64,000 nucleotides of DNA from Corallincola platygyrae (GTDB lineage: Bacteria > Pseudomonadota > Gammaproteobacteria > Enterobacterales > Neiellaceae), in assembly GCF_039544265.1 (NCBI RefSeq), contig NZ_BAABLI010000005.1, positions 186,001 to 250,000 of the forward strand. The letters are read 5' to 3'. The notes under the pieces are model-generated. The model saw nothing but the letters and a program-made list of their open reading frames with translations. It was not told the origin of the DNA and made no database searches. Positions 1 through 9,275 of this stretch are shown one piece after another; the stretch's first letter is position 1, and each line of letters starts with the position of its first letter. The position numbers were made by a program, and so were the translations under genes.

Positions 1-54
1 GCGATTTCGATCCGAAATCACCTGCGGGAGAAGTTCCGGTCGCTTGAACACTAA
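1..54 (+). CDS. pstA: PstA C-terminal end (partial)
   Basis: The window opens inside a reading frame that gives 17 residues, AISIRNHLREKFRSLEH, before a TAA stop. It lies 34 bp before pstB in the same direction, where the membrane permease PstA of the phosphate ABC importer normally sits. The tail is basic, as expected for a cytoplasmic end of a permease. The name rests on position more than on sequence, because only the last codons are visible. Confidence 0.6.
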   Translation, partial: AISIRNHLREKFRSLEH

Positions 55-88
55 TCCGGACTGATTAAGAGAATTTTGAGGTAAGAAA

Positions 89-913
89 ATGATTGATGTA
101 AAAACCACCTTGAAAGAGGGTTCAAGCGCGAAGCTGGACTTGGAGAACATGACGCCGGAGCAGAAGGCTCTGGAGATTCGTAATCTGGATCTTTATTACG
201 GTGATAAGCAGGCGCTGCACAATGTCAGCATGAACATTCCTAAGAACCAGGTCACGGCTTTCATCGGCCCATCTGGTTGCGGTAAGTCAACGCTGTTACG
301 CTGTCTGAACCGTATGAATGACCTGGTTGATATCTGTCGTATTGAAGGTGAGATCCTGTTACACGGCCAGAATATCTACGACCGTAACGTCGATGTTGCT
401 GCACTGCGCAGTAACGTAGGCATGGTGTTCCAGCGTCCTAACCCGTTCCCAAAAACCATTTATGAGAACGTGGTATACGGCCTGCGCCTTAAAGGTGTTA
501 ATGACCGTCGCGAATTGGACGAAGCGGTTGAGCGCTCACTTCGTGGTGCTGCATTGTGGGATGAAGTAAAAGATCGTCTGCACGATAACGCATTTGGCCT
601 TTCTGGTGGTCAGCAGCAGCGTCTGGTGATTGCCCGTGCTATTGCTATTTCGCCTGAGGTACTGCTGTTGGATGAACCAACCTCTGCATTGGACCCGATC
701 TCAACACTCACCATTGAAGAGTTGATTAACGATCTGAAAGAGCAGTTCACCGTGGTAATCGTGACTCACAACATGCAACAGGCGGCGCGAGTTTCTGATC
801 AGACCGCATTCATGTATATGGGTGAGTTGATTGAGTACGCCGATACCAACACCCTGTTTACCACGCCGGCGAAGAAGAAGACCGAAGACTACATCACAGG
901 TCGTTACGGCTAA
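89..913 (+). CDS. pstB: Phosphate ABC transporter ATP-binding protein PstB
   Basis: ATPase of the high-affinity phosphate importer PstSCAB, acting on the cytoplasmic face of the inner membrane. The 274-residue product shows a Walker A motif (GPSGCGKST), the ABC signature SGGQQQR, a Walker B with catalytic Glu (VLLLDEP) and the H-loop (VIVTHNMQQA). The N-terminal extension of about 30 residues is slightly longer than in E. coli PstB (257). The ATG is preceded by GAGG seven bases upstream. It follows the pstA end closely and is followed 32 bp later by phoU, the usual pst-phoU order. The operon promoter, and any PhoB box, lies outside the window. Confidence 0.97.
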   Translation: MIDVKTTLKEGSSAKLDLENMTPEQKALEIRNLDLYYGDKQALHNVSMNIPKNQVTAFIGPSGCGKSTLLRCLNRMNDLVDICRIEGEILLHGQNIYDRNVDVAALRSNVGMVFQRPNPFPKTIYENVVYGLRLKGVNDRRELDEAVERSLRGAALWDEVKDRLHDNAFGLSGGQQQRLVIARAIAISPEVLLLDEPTSALDPISTLTIEELINDLKEQFTVVIVTHNMQQAARVSDQTAFMYMGELIEYADTNTLFTTPAKKKTEDYITGRYG

Positions 914-945
914 ACTTAATTTGAAGGATTGCTTGGAGCTATCCC

Positions 946-1656
946 ATGGAAACTATGAACACGACGAAACACATCTCTGGTCAGTTTGATACTGAACTTG
1001 AGAACATTCGCAACCAGGTACTCACCATGGGTGGTCTGGTTGAGAAGCAACTGCGTGACGCGCTGAAAGCCATTGAAGAGAACGACATCGATCTGGCTAA
1101 AGAAGTGCGTAAGAAGGATAAGCAGGTCAATCAGCTTGACCTGGATATTGATCAAAAATGTATCCAGATTATTGCTAAGCGTCAGCCAGCCGCTTCTGAC
1201 CTGCGCCTGATGGTAGCCATTAATAAGAGCACTGCAGACCTTGAGCGTATTGGTGATACCGCCAAGAAGATCGCCAAGGTGGCGATGGAAGGCGAGTACG
1301 ACAAGAAGCAGCTTCAGTTGATTGCCAGCCTTGATAGCATGGGTCGTCATGTAAGTGACATGCTTAATGAAGTACTCGATGCATTTGCTCGCATGGATGT
1401 TGATGCTGCATTGAAAGTGCACAAGGAAGACAAAAAGGTAGACCGTGAATACGAGGGTATCCTGCGTGAAATGGTCACATACATGATGGAAGATAGCCGC
1501 GCCATTCCTAAAGTATTGGAAGTGATGTGGGCGGTGCGTTCACTGGAGCGCATTGGTGACCGCTGTCAGAACATCGCTGAGTACATCGTTTACTGTGTTA
1601 AAGGTAAAGATATCCGCCACGCACCCAGTGCTGAGATTGATGACCTGCTGAAGTAA
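946..1656 (+). CDS. phoU: Phosphate-specific transport regulator PhoU
   Basis: PhoU links the PstSCAB importer to the PhoR/PhoB two-component system and is needed to keep the Pho regulon off when phosphate is plentiful. The 236-residue protein has two PhoU repeats, each a three-helix bundle. The metal-binding signatures read ADLERIGDTAKKIA (about residues 93-106) and RSLERIGDRCQNIAE (about 198-212). ATG codons lie at 946 and 955 in frame; the first is taken because it matches PhoU N termini of this type. It is the last gene of the pst operon, and a strong hairpin with a T-run follows 25 bp after the stop. Confidence 0.97.
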   Translation: METMNTTKHISGQFDTELENIRNQVLTMGGLVEKQLRDALKAIEENDIDLAKEVRKKDKQVNQLDLDIDQKCIQIIAKRQPAASDLRLMVAINKSTADLERIGDTAKKIAKVAMEGEYDKKQLQLIASLDSMGRHVSDMLNEVLDAFARMDVDAALKVHKEDKKVDREYEGILREMVTYMMEDSRAIPKVLEVMWAVRSLERIGDRCQNIAEYIVYCVKGKDIRHAPSAEIDDLLK

Positions 1657-1681
1657 TCTGCTTCGAAGCTTCTGATTGATA

Positions 1682-1709
1682 AGCCCTCCAACATGTGGAG
1701 GGCTTTTTG
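1682..1709 (+). terminator. Intrinsic terminator after phoU
   Basis: Nine-base perfect stem (AGCCCTCCA / TGGAGGGCT) with a 5-nt loop, followed by TTTTT. It ends the pst-phoU transcript. Confidence 0.9.
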
Positions 1710-1813
1710 TTATCTGAGCCACAACTTAAGCGCGCAGGCCTTATTCTTCTTGCTATCTGCTCGTCTCTACGGTTCACTAATTGGCTGTTTCTACTCAAGA
1801 TAAAAGGATTTTT

Positions 1814-3187
1814 GTGAGTACATTACTCGCGTTACCCGGGGACATATCCCATTACACTGAATTGCGCCATCACGAACTGAGGAAGAGTTTCATGATGATG
1901 GTGGATGGCAGTTTGACTGATAACGCCGCCAGTCACTCGGTGGGTACTTCTGCCCGCGTGTGCCGAGACGGGTATTGGGGCTTCGCCTCTGAAAGTAGTG
2001 GTGTTGAGGCTAACTCCCAAAAACTTCTTTCAAAAGCAAATCGTAATGCCCAGGCGATGTCGGCGTTCGGTAGCAAACAACCACTGAATTTACCCACATC
2101 TCATTACCGCGGTGAACATATTTTCCAAGGTAAAACACCTTTTACCAAGCAGGAGTGTATCGACTGGCTGCAAACTCTGGATGGTTTATGCCGTGACAAG
2201 TATCCCAAGCTATCGTCGATGCAGTTTTTTTTGAGCTCCGAGCAGCATAACAAGCACTTGCTGACCAGCACAGATAGTGATGTTTATTCGTCTGTTCTGC
2301 GCTCAGAGTGCATGTGTATATTTTCCATTGAAGGTAAGGATGGCCAGCCAGTTGAACTATACGACTGGATCTCTGGCAAAGGTGGTATCGCTGATCTGGA
2401 TCTAAATTTATCAGTGATGGAGCAGCGTCTCGACGAGCTTTATCAACATCTGATGGCGAAGAGAGAGGCTGTTCCTGCAGTAGGCGGGAATCATACGCTG
2501 ATATTTGCGCCAACGCTTACCGGCATGCTGGCCCATGAAGCGATGGGGCACCCCTGTGAAGCGGATATTGTTCAGGGTGGGGCTGCAACTTGCGAGCTAT
2601 TGGGTGAACAGGTGGCGAGTGACCTGATCACCATGGTGGATTTCGCTCATCACTACGATGGGCTGGAAACTCAGATCCCTGTGTATGCTGACGATGAAGG
2701 TACACCCGCCAATGACGTTGTAATGATTGATAAAGGCGTGCTTAACGGCTTTATGCACAGCCGGGAGACCTCGGCAGAGATGGAGATGCCCCTAACAGGA
2801 AATGCGCGAGCCTATGATATCAACGACGAACCTTTAATTCGTATGCGTAACACCGCTATTTTACCCGGTACAGATAGCTACAACGACATGATTGAAGGCG
2901 TAGAACAAGGATACTTGCTGCTGAGCTCCAGCAACGGACAAGCCGATTCGACTACGGAGTTTATGTTTGGTGTTGATTTGGGATATGAGATTAAAAACGG
3001 CAAGTTAGGTCGTGCCATCAAAGACACCACGGTATCAGGCAAAGCCATGGACGTTTTGAGAAGTGTGGATGCGGTGGCTGATGATATGCAGTGGGAGTGC
3101 GGTGGCTACTGTGGAAAGAAACAGATGATGCTGGTGTCGGTAGGCGGCCCCTCATTGCGGGCGACAGCACATCTGGGGGGAGAGTAA
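1814..3187 (+). CDS. TldD-like metalloprotease subunit
   Basis: TldD/PmbA-family protein of about 457 residues. TldD-TldE heterodimers are cytoplasmic proteases that digest unfolded peptides and mature some peptide natural products. The TldD-type zinc motif is present as HEAMGH (first His near residue 241), followed by PCEAD. The start is placed at GTG 1814, with AAGGA six bases upstream; a longer frame opens at TTG 1781 but has no ribosome site. A TldE-like partner begins 3 bp after the stop, so the two subunits are probably translationally coupled. Divergence from canonical TldD suggests a paralogous pair rather than the housekeeping tldD, and no precursor-peptide gene was seen nearby. Confidence 0.85.
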   Translation: MSTLLALPGDISHYTELRHHELRKSFMMMVDGSLTDNAASHSVGTSARVCRDGYWGFASESSGVEANSQKLLSKANRNAQAMSAFGSKQPLNLPTSHYRGEHIFQGKTPFTKQECIDWLQTLDGLCRDKYPKLSSMQFFLSSEQHNKHLLTSTDSDVYSSVLRSECMCIFSIEGKDGQPVELYDWISGKGGIADLDLNLSVMEQRLDELYQHLMAKREAVPAVGGNHTLIFAPTLTGMLAHEAMGHPCEADIVQGGAATCELLGEQVASDLITMVDFAHHYDGLETQIPVYADDEGTPANDVVMIDKGVLNGFMHSRETSAEMEMPLTGNARAYDINDEPLIRMRNTAILPGTDSYNDMIEGVEQGYLLLSSSNGQADSTTEFMFGVDLGYEIKNGKLGRAIKDTTVSGKAMDVLRSVDAVADDMQWECGGYCGKKQMMLVSVGGPSLRATAHLGGE

Positions 3188-3190
3188 GGC

Positions 3191-4465
3191 ATGGACGCAG
3201 AAGTATTCGCAAATAAGCTGCTCGCCAAGTTGTTAGAGGCGGGGTTCGAGCAAGCGGCGGTCACTATAGGCACCGATTCGCTGGATGAACTTAACATTAA
3301 TCAGAATCAGGCCAGCCTGTTTCGCAGCAGCGAAAAACGCAAGTTCACCTTGATCGGCATCTATCAGCAGCGATTGATTACTGAAACCTCCAGCGTGATT
3401 GAGCAGGACGCCATTGACGCATTGATAAAACAAATGTTTGTAGACGTGCAGACGGCACCACCAGATCCTGCAAACGCTATCTCTTCAAGGCAGCAACTAA
3501 AGGTTGAGAAAGGGCCACAGAAACCGAGTCTGGCTGTGCTGACAGATAAAACCCGTGAACTGATTCAACACCGAGCTCAGAAGGTACCCTGTTTCAATAT
3601 CAAAGAGGGCTACGTACGCTTCAAGCACAGCGTGACAGAAATGCTGACATCGGAAGGCAGTCATCTTCATTCGAGTGTCGGTAGTTATGGCGTCGCTATA
3701 TTTGGCTGTGCCAAACAAGGCGAAAAAAATAGTTCATCGACCTATAACTCTGGCGAGTGTGACGACCTGGCCGATAAACCTGCTCAGGAGCGCTTCGGGT
3801 TATCTGAGTTAATGCATGAGGCGCAAAACCAGATAATCACCCAGCCTATCGGTGACAAATTTGTTGGCGAGGTGATTTTGTCGCCAAGCGCGGCGGCTGA
3901 CCTGCTCGATTGGTTTTTATTTCAGTTATCTGGTCATTGCTTAATGACCGGAGATTCCGTGTATAAAGACAGTGTCGGTGAATTAATCGCGTCGCCTCTG
4001 TTGACTATTTCCAGCTATTTGGAAGGGGCGGGCGTCGAACCAATCACCCATGATGGATTTCCCGCTGCCGATATCGAACTGGTATCTCAGGGACGTTTGA
4101 ACTACCTGCTTCCCGATCTGTATAGCAGCAGAAAATTGGGCATTGAACATCTGCCGAGTGGAGACGCCTGGTGTATCGCTCCCGGAGAAACAGCCAGGAG
4201 TGAAATGGTTGGATCAGTGAAGCGCGGTGCCATTGTTAATCGTCTGTCGATGGGAGACCCTGCCAAGAATGGTGATTTTTCTGGTGTGATTAAAAACAGC
4301 TTTTACATCGAAGATGGCCAGCAAAAACATGCACTGTCTGAGACCATGATTTCAGGCAACGTAGGCAAGATGCTGAAAAACATTGTTGCTGTCAGTAAGG
4401 AGTTTCGTGATACAGGCAGTTTCTCTTCGCCCTGGCTGCAGATCTCCGGCCTTCATTTTTCATAG
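3191..4465 (+). CDS. TldE/PmbA-like protease partner subunit
   Basis: Second member of the TldD/TldE pair, 424 residues. It has the family fold signatures, for example GEVILSPSAAADLLDWFLFQLSG before the middle and GNVGKMLKNI near the C terminus. It lacks the HExxxH zinc motif, which is the known difference between TldE and TldD. The gene starts 3 bp after the tldD-like stop, with a GGGGAGAG-rich ribosome site overlapping that gene's end. The 1:1 pairing fits the known heterodimer. The substrate cannot be inferred from the neighbours, which are a glycosyltransferase-like gene and a phosphatase. Confidence 0.82.
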   Translation: MDAEVFANKLLAKLLEAGFEQAAVTIGTDSLDELNINQNQASLFRSSEKRKFTLIGIYQQRLITETSSVIEQDAIDALIKQMFVDVQTAPPDPANAISSRQQLKVEKGPQKPSLAVLTDKTRELIQHRAQKVPCFNIKEGYVRFKHSVTEMLTSEGSHLHSSVGSYGVAIFGCAKQGEKNSSSTYNSGECDDLADKPAQERFGLSELMHEAQNQIITQPIGDKFVGEVILSPSAAADLLDWFLFQLSGHCLMTGDSVYKDSVGELIASPLLTISSYLEGAGVEPITHDGFPAADIELVSQGRLNYLLPDLYSSRKLGIEHLPSGDAWCIAPGETARSEMVGSVKRGAIVNRLSMGDPAKNGDFSGVIKNSFYIEDGQQKHALSETMISGNVGKMLKNIVAVSKEFRDTGSFSSPWLQISGLHFS

Positions 4466-4504
4466 TCGTGGTTGCCGTTCCACACGCTGTTTAGGAGTAA
4501 CGTG

Positions 4505-5569
4505 ATGGCAAAGATTATCTATGGTGTATCAGGTGAGGGCTCTGGCCACTCTTCGCGTGCAAAACTAATTGCGAGTCATCTGGAGCGGCAGGGGCATGAG
4601 CTGAAACTGGTCTCCTACGATCGTGGTTATCGCAACCTTCACCAGCAGTTTGATGTGTTGGAGATCCTGGGACTGACCATTGCCAGTGTCGACAACAAGG
4701 TCTCCAAGCTGAAAACCTTGACCGAGAACCTGGCTAATTTGCCCGAGGGTACACGCGCTTTTAATAAGCTGCGGGAGCTGTTTAAGTCGTTCCAACCCGA
4801 CTGCGTTATTACTGACTTCGAGCCTTGTACTGCGTACCTGGCCAGTCACTATGACCTGCCCTTGATTAGCTTGGATAACCAGCATCGCATGCGTTACATG
4901 GAGTACGACTGTCCGGCATCGCTTCGCAAAGATGCGCTGCTGACTGAAACCATTATCCGCGCCATGGTGCCCAAACCCTGGTATTCGCTGATCACCTCTT
5001 TTCATACTGGCCCATTAAAGAATGAGCATTGCCAGGTGTTTCCACCTCTTATTCGTCCTGCCGCTTATGGGCTCACACCTTCTGAGGGCGAACATATTCT
5101 GGTTTACGCCACGTCTGGTTTTGATTCGCTGTTGGACACCTTGGCTAAGTTCTCGCGAGAGCGCTTTTATGTCTATGGCTACAACAAGGATGAAGTGGTG
5201 GGCAACCTGCATTTCAGGCCGTTCAGTGAAGATGGCTTTTTGCAGGACCTGGCAAGTTGCAAAGCGGTGATGGCAACAGCAGGTTTTACTTTGATCAGCG
5301 AAGCGCTGCATCTTAAAAAACCGTATCTGGCGTTTCCTATGCAGGGACAGTTTGAGCAACACCTGAACTCGCATATGCTGGACAAGCAGGGGCTGGGCAA
5401 AGAGTGCCTTGAACCCAACATAGACTCAATTGCCGCCTTTTTGTATCAGTTACCTGATTACCAACAGACACTGGAAAAGTACGAAGGCTGTGATAATCAG
5501 GGCATGCGAGACAAACTGGATCAATTGCTTGCCGATGATATGGCGTTGCTGAAATCGTTTGCGCGCTAA
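4505..5569 (+). CDS. Glycosyltransferase-like protein (MJ1255/VC2487 type)
   Basis: Predicted cytoplasmic GT-B-fold glycosyltransferase-like protein of 354 residues. The N terminus reads IIYGVSGEGSGHSSR, a glycine-rich motif typical of the MJ1255/VC2487 family. Near the C terminus, MATAGFTLISEALHLKKPYLAFP resembles the nucleotide-sugar-binding region of MurG-like enzymes. The start is ATG 4505, with AGGAG seven bases upstream; an in-frame TTG at 4472 has no such site. Donor and acceptor are unknown. It follows the TldE-like gene by 39 bp and its end lies 16 bp before the next start, so all four genes from 1814 to 6704 could be one transcript. Confidence 0.7.
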   Translation: MAKIIYGVSGEGSGHSSRAKLIASHLERQGHELKLVSYDRGYRNLHQQFDVLEILGLTIASVDNKVSKLKTLTENLANLPEGTRAFNKLRELFKSFQPDCVITDFEPCTAYLASHYDLPLISLDNQHRMRYMEYDCPASLRKDALLTETIIRAMVPKPWYSLITSFHTGPLKNEHCQVFPPLIRPAAYGLTPSEGEHILVYATSGFDSLLDTLAKFSRERFYVYGYNKDEVVGNLHFRPFSEDGFLQDLASCKAVMATAGFTLISEALHLKKPYLAFPMQGQFEQHLNSHMLDKQGLGKECLEPNIDSIAAFLYQLPDYQQTLEKYEGCDNQGMRDKLDQLLADDMALLKSFAR

Positions 5570-5585
5570 GGGCAGGGCACAGAAC

Positions 5586-6704
5586 GTGACAGTAAAAACT
5601 TCAAAGACGAAAAAGTTGCTCGGCGGATTAATGGCTTTTTTGGCCAGCTTGCCTGCGGTGGCTGAACCGCCCATGAAGAGGGCGACGGAAGTGGGCCCCG
5701 AGCTAGTGTCCGATATCAAAAGCGATGAACACGTCGTGTTTTTCAATACGTCGGGCTACTTCAATCAAGACAGCCAGCGCTGGCATCTGCCTATTCATGG
5801 TTGGATCTATGAACCTGAAACCAGTTGGTTTCGGGCGGGTGCGATCGCTGCCGCACTAAAGAAAAAGTACGGACTAACGACCAGTGAGTCGACACAAGAC
5901 AACTTTGATGAGCGGGTAAACCTTCTTATCTCTGACAATGAACGTGGTAAGCGGATTGTTATCGCGCTGGCAGGCCACCATTACCTGCTTCCGGCATCAC
6001 AGAAAAACGGTCATTTTAAGGCGGAAGTGGTGTTACCGCTGGCGGAGGATATTGCCAAAGGTCATGAGTTAATACGCTATCACGCAGTGACTAACGTTAC
6101 AGACCCACGAAATTTTACTGGCGAAGTGATGCTGCTTTCTCCCAATGGGCGTTCAATCATCAGTGACATAGATGACACGGTGAAACTCAGTTTTGTGACC
6201 GATAAAAAGCGGCTAATGGACCAAACGCTGCTGCAGGATTTTGAGGCTGTCAAAGGCATGGCGGATGTCTATCAACAATGGCAAGCCGGTGGCGGTAGTG
6301 TGCACTTTGTATCCTCCAGCCCTTGGTATCTGTATTCACCGCTAACTGAATTTTTGCAGAGTAGCAATTTCCCCTGGGCAACCCTGTCGCTAAAAGCATT
6401 GCGGTTTCGGGATCGGACCCTGTTTAAGTTGTTTCAGCCTGGGACCGTCACCAAGCCAGCAGCAATTGAGGAAATCCTTCATGCCTACCCTGAACGCACC
6501 TTTGTCTTAGTCGGAGATAGCGGTGAGCAGGATCCTGAAGTCTACGCCGACATCTCAAGACGATACCCCGAACAGATTGAGAAGATCTATATTCGTTGGA
6601 TCTCAGAGCCGCCGATTGATACTGCTCGATTTGATCGGGATTTCGCTGGGCTGGATAAAGCGAAGTGGCAGGTGTTCACCTCGCCCAATGAAATCAGCCT
6701 GTAG
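5586..6704 (+). CDS. Exported APP1-type phosphatase domain protein
   Basis: About 372 residues with a probable N-terminal signal peptide (KKLLGGLMAFLASLPAVAEPP). The central segment has SDIDDTVKLS, the DxDxT catalytic motif of HAD-like phosphatases in the APP1/DUF2183 family (phosphatidate phosphatase-like). It continues with FVSSSPWYLYSPLTEFL and LVGDSGEQDPEVY, both typical of that family. It is probably periplasmic and may act on lipid phosphates, but the substrate is inference. A GTG at 5586 is chosen, with AGGG eight bases upstream; the open frame extends back to a TTG at 5559 inside the previous gene. Confidence 0.72.
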   Translation: MTVKTSKTKKLLGGLMAFLASLPAVAEPPMKRATEVGPELVSDIKSDEHVVFFNTSGYFNQDSQRWHLPIHGWIYEPETSWFRAGAIAAALKKKYGLTTSESTQDNFDERVNLLISDNERGKRIVIALAGHHYLLPASQKNGHFKAEVVLPLAEDIAKGHELIRYHAVTNVTDPRNFTGEVMLLSPNGRSIISDIDDTVKLSFVTDKKRLMDQTLLQDFEAVKGMADVYQQWQAGGGSVHFVSSSPWYLYSPLTEFLQSSNFPWATLSLKALRFRDRTLFKLFQPGTVTKPAAIEEILHAYPERTFVLVGDSGEQDPEVYADISRRYPEQIEKIYIRWISEPPIDTARFDRDFAGLDKAKWQVFTSPNEISL

Positions 6705-6731
6705 GGGTTATTTGAGATTCCTGGCTTCTTG

Positions 6732-6785
6732 AGCCCCTTAAGCCTCTTAAGCCCCTTAAGCCCCTTAAGCCCCTTAAGCCCCTTA
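6732..6785 (+). repeat. Six tandem 9-bp units containing CTTAAG
   Basis: Six consecutive copies of AGCCCCTTA, the second with one change (AGCCTCTTA). Each junction creates the palindrome CTTAAG. The array follows the APP1-like stop by about 27 bp and lies 190 bp before the next gene. It is a short minisatellite with no evident coding function. Confidence 0.95.
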
Positions 6786-6802
6786 GGCCTCCCAAACCTC
6801 TG

Positions 6803-6822
6803 ACTTTCACTTTCTTACATTT
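6803..6822 (+). promoter_or_regulatory. 20-bp element shared with 18151-18170
   Basis: ACTTTCACTTTCTTACATTT occurs here, about 150 bp before the S9 peptidase start. It occurs again perfectly on the minus strand about 115 bp before the esterase lipoprotein start. Both copies have the same orientation relative to their genes. The spaced CTTTC/CTTAC pattern only weakly resembles a CpxR box, so the cognate regulator is unknown. Confidence 0.5.
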
Positions 6823-6974
6823 ACTGAACACTTTCTACACAGAGTTAATAGCCCCTTTGTGATGTTCTATCTAAGACCCGGAGCGGTTTGATTTTGCTGT
6901 GTTCAGCTTGCGGTGATGACTCGTGTGCTGTCGCTAGCTGAATGCGCTCCCTTGATAGTGCAAAGGATGCTCAG

Positions 6975-9272
6975 ATGATAAAAACAAAGAATCTTCCTCG
7001 ATTTTCCAGTCAATTGGCCAAGGCCTTCCTACTTTGTGGCTCGCTGCTTTCAGTGAGTAGTTCCGTCATCGCTGACACAAATAATTCTGCTGGTCGCGGA
7101 CTTTTTAAAGCGCCAGAAGAAATCAAGGAGCCAAAAGCTTCTGCACAACCATTGCAGCGGGAGTTTCACGGCAAGTTGCTGGTGGATGAATTTGACTGGT
7201 TGATTGATAGAGATTTTCCGGTGGTGGATGATCCGGAAGTGCTCTCCTACGTCGCAGCAGAGAACAGCTACTACGATGCGGTGATGAAACCATTTAAACC
7301 CCTGACTGACAAGCTGGTGGAAGAGGCGAATCAGCGGCAGGTGGTCAAAGACAGCACGGGCTCGCTGCTAGAGCAGGTGGATTATCGAAGAGTCGGGCAG
7401 TTTCACTATGTCGCATTTGCCAAGCCGGACAGTTCGTTGAAGTTGTGGAAACGTGCACCTGTCGGCAAGGGGAATGCCACCGCTGGTTTGGTTCACGTTC
7501 TGGATGAAGCGGAGTTGCTGGCGGATCTGTCCGAGCCCAAACTTAAAGCCACATCTATCCACAAACTGTTCTTTAGCCCCGATGGTCGTTATGTGGCTTT
7601 GGGGACATATAGCCACAATATCCATGAGTCAGAACTCAAAATATACGACCTCGAAGCCAAGCTGTTTCTAGACAGTAAATTTGGCCCAGGATTACCTGTT
7701 TACGTCTGGATGCAAGACAGCCAATCACTGTTTTATCCGACCATGAATGTTGATGGACTTCATCAAGTTCGTTTGCATCGGCTGGGAACCGATCCTACTA
7801 AGGACAAATTGCTTTATCAGGAGAAGCGCGGAGCATTCCGTAATGAGATGTATCTGAGTACGTCTGGTGATTATGCGTTTCTCTATCGTGGCGCGCAGCG
7901 CAGCCTTCAGGTGCTGGCGTTTTCAACCAAGTCGCCAGAGCTTCCTCCGATAGAAACTTCGCCCATCAAACACAATGTGATGAACTTTGTTGATCACGCC
8001 AACGGCAAGTTTTACATGCGTAGTAACGATACCCATCGTGGTTATCGGATCGCCGTCGCTGACGATACCGGCAATGGTCCGGGCAAATGGAAAACGTTGC
8101 TGGAAGGCAGTGATGAGGTGCAACTTAAGCGAATGATGCCGTTCAATGGCTTTGTTGCCGTTGAGGCCAACAGGGCAGGGCAGAGTGATATCGTGGTACT
8201 AAGAGAGGACAGCAAACCACAATGGCTGTCATTCCCAGATAAGGCTTACACTGCGATCCTGCAACGCAATCAGGATCCGAGTCAGGACAAGATCCGCTTC
8301 AGTTATTTCTCACTTACCACGCCTTATTCTCACGCCGTTTATGACTTGGCAACGGACAAGATCTCTGGCTTAAGCCGCCTTGATATGGATATGTCGCTGT
8401 ACGCCACCGAGAGGTTGCTGGTAAAAGTCAGGGACGGCGTTCTAGTGCCTGTCACATTGTTCTATCGCAAGGACCTACGCAAGCCGGGGCAACCATTGCA
8501 TCTGACTGGGTTCGGTGCTTTTGGTCAAACCGGTGAGGGCTGGCCCCGAGGCTTTAAGTTTGCCAATGAACGCTTCAGCTTGCTGGACCGCGGCGTGTTA
8601 TATGCCATGGCCCATGTTCGTGGCGGTGGCGAGTTGGGGCCCAAGTGGCAGCAAGGGGGCGAGCGAATGAACCGCAAAAACAGCTTCAACGACTTAGTTG
8701 ATGTCGCCAACTACCTCATCGAGAAAAACTACACCCAAAAAGGTGATATCAGTCTCTATGGTGATAGCGCTGGCGGCACTTTGGTCGGCGCGGCGATCAA
8801 CCAATCCCCAGACCTTTGGGCTGGGGCGCTTTTGATTGTGCCTTATGTTGACCCCTTGTCAGAGATGTTGGATAGCGAAAATCCTGCGGCCAGTTCGTTG
8901 TGGCAGATGTACGGGAATCCCGTGCGCTCTGAGGAGGCATTTGATTATGTACTGAGTTACAACCCCTATGACCAGATAGCAGAAACCGCTTATCCACCGC
9001 AGTTTATTATGACTCGCTGGACTGACGCCGATGTACCTTATTGGCAGGGCGCGCGCTGGGTTGCGCGTATGCGAGAGCGGAAAACAGATGACCACCTGAT
9101 ACTGCTTCGCACCCATCAGGATGGCAATCACTTTGGTGGCGCGACGCCATCCAAGGACAGATATGAACAAGCGGAAGCTATGACCTTTGTATTGATGGTG
9201 CATGGTCTGGCCGATTCAACCCCTGCACCTTTGCCCACCAATAAACCTACAAAGCTGGCAATGGAGGATTAG
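6975..9272 (+). CDS. Exported prolyl oligopeptidase family (S9) peptidase
   Basis: Serine peptidase of the S9 prolyl oligopeptidase / oligopeptidase B type, about 765 residues. An N-terminal beta-propeller-like region (about 60-440) precedes an alpha/beta-hydrolase domain. The nucleophile lies in GDSAGG (Ser near 598), the acid probably in TDADVPYW (near 684) and the His in DGNHFGG (near 719). The motif MAHVRGGGELG before the nucleophile is characteristic. ATG 6975 is chosen because AAAGGA lies seven bases upstream and it gives a clean signal peptide (AKAFLLCGSLLSVSSSVIA); an ATG at 6942 is less likely. A lipoprotein gene starts 3 bp after the stop. Confidence 0.88.
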   Translation: MIKTKNLPRFSSQLAKAFLLCGSLLSVSSSVIADTNNSAGRGLFKAPEEIKEPKASAQPLQREFHGKLLVDEFDWLIDRDFPVVDDPEVLSYVAAENSYYDAVMKPFKPLTDKLVEEANQRQVVKDSTGSLLEQVDYRRVGQFHYVAFAKPDSSLKLWKRAPVGKGNATAGLVHVLDEAELLADLSEPKLKATSIHKLFFSPDGRYVALGTYSHNIHESELKIYDLEAKLFLDSKFGPGLPVYVWMQDSQSLFYPTMNVDGLHQVRLHRLGTDPTKDKLLYQEKRGAFRNEMYLSTSGDYAFLYRGAQRSLQVLAFSTKSPELPPIETSPIKHNVMNFVDHANGKFYMRSNDTHRGYRIAVADDTGNGPGKWKTLLEGSDEVQLKRMMPFNGFVAVEANRAGQSDIVVLREDSKPQWLSFPDKAYTAILQRNQDPSQDKIRFSYFSLTTPYSHAVYDLATDKISGLSRLDMDMSLYATERLLVKVRDGVLVPVTLFYRKDLRKPGQPLHLTGFGAFGQTGEGWPRGFKFANERFSLLDRGVLYAMAHVRGGGELGPKWQQGGERMNRKNSFNDLVDVANYLIEKNYTQKGDISLYGDSAGGTLVGAAINQSPDLWAGALLIVPYVDPLSEMLDSENPAASSLWQMYGNPVRSEEAFDYVLSYNPYDQIAETAYPPQFIMTRWTDADVPYWQGARWVARMRERKTDDHLILLRTHQDGNHFGGATPSKDRYEQAEAMTFVLMVHGLADSTPAPLPTNKPTKLAMED

Positions 9273-9275
9273 ACA

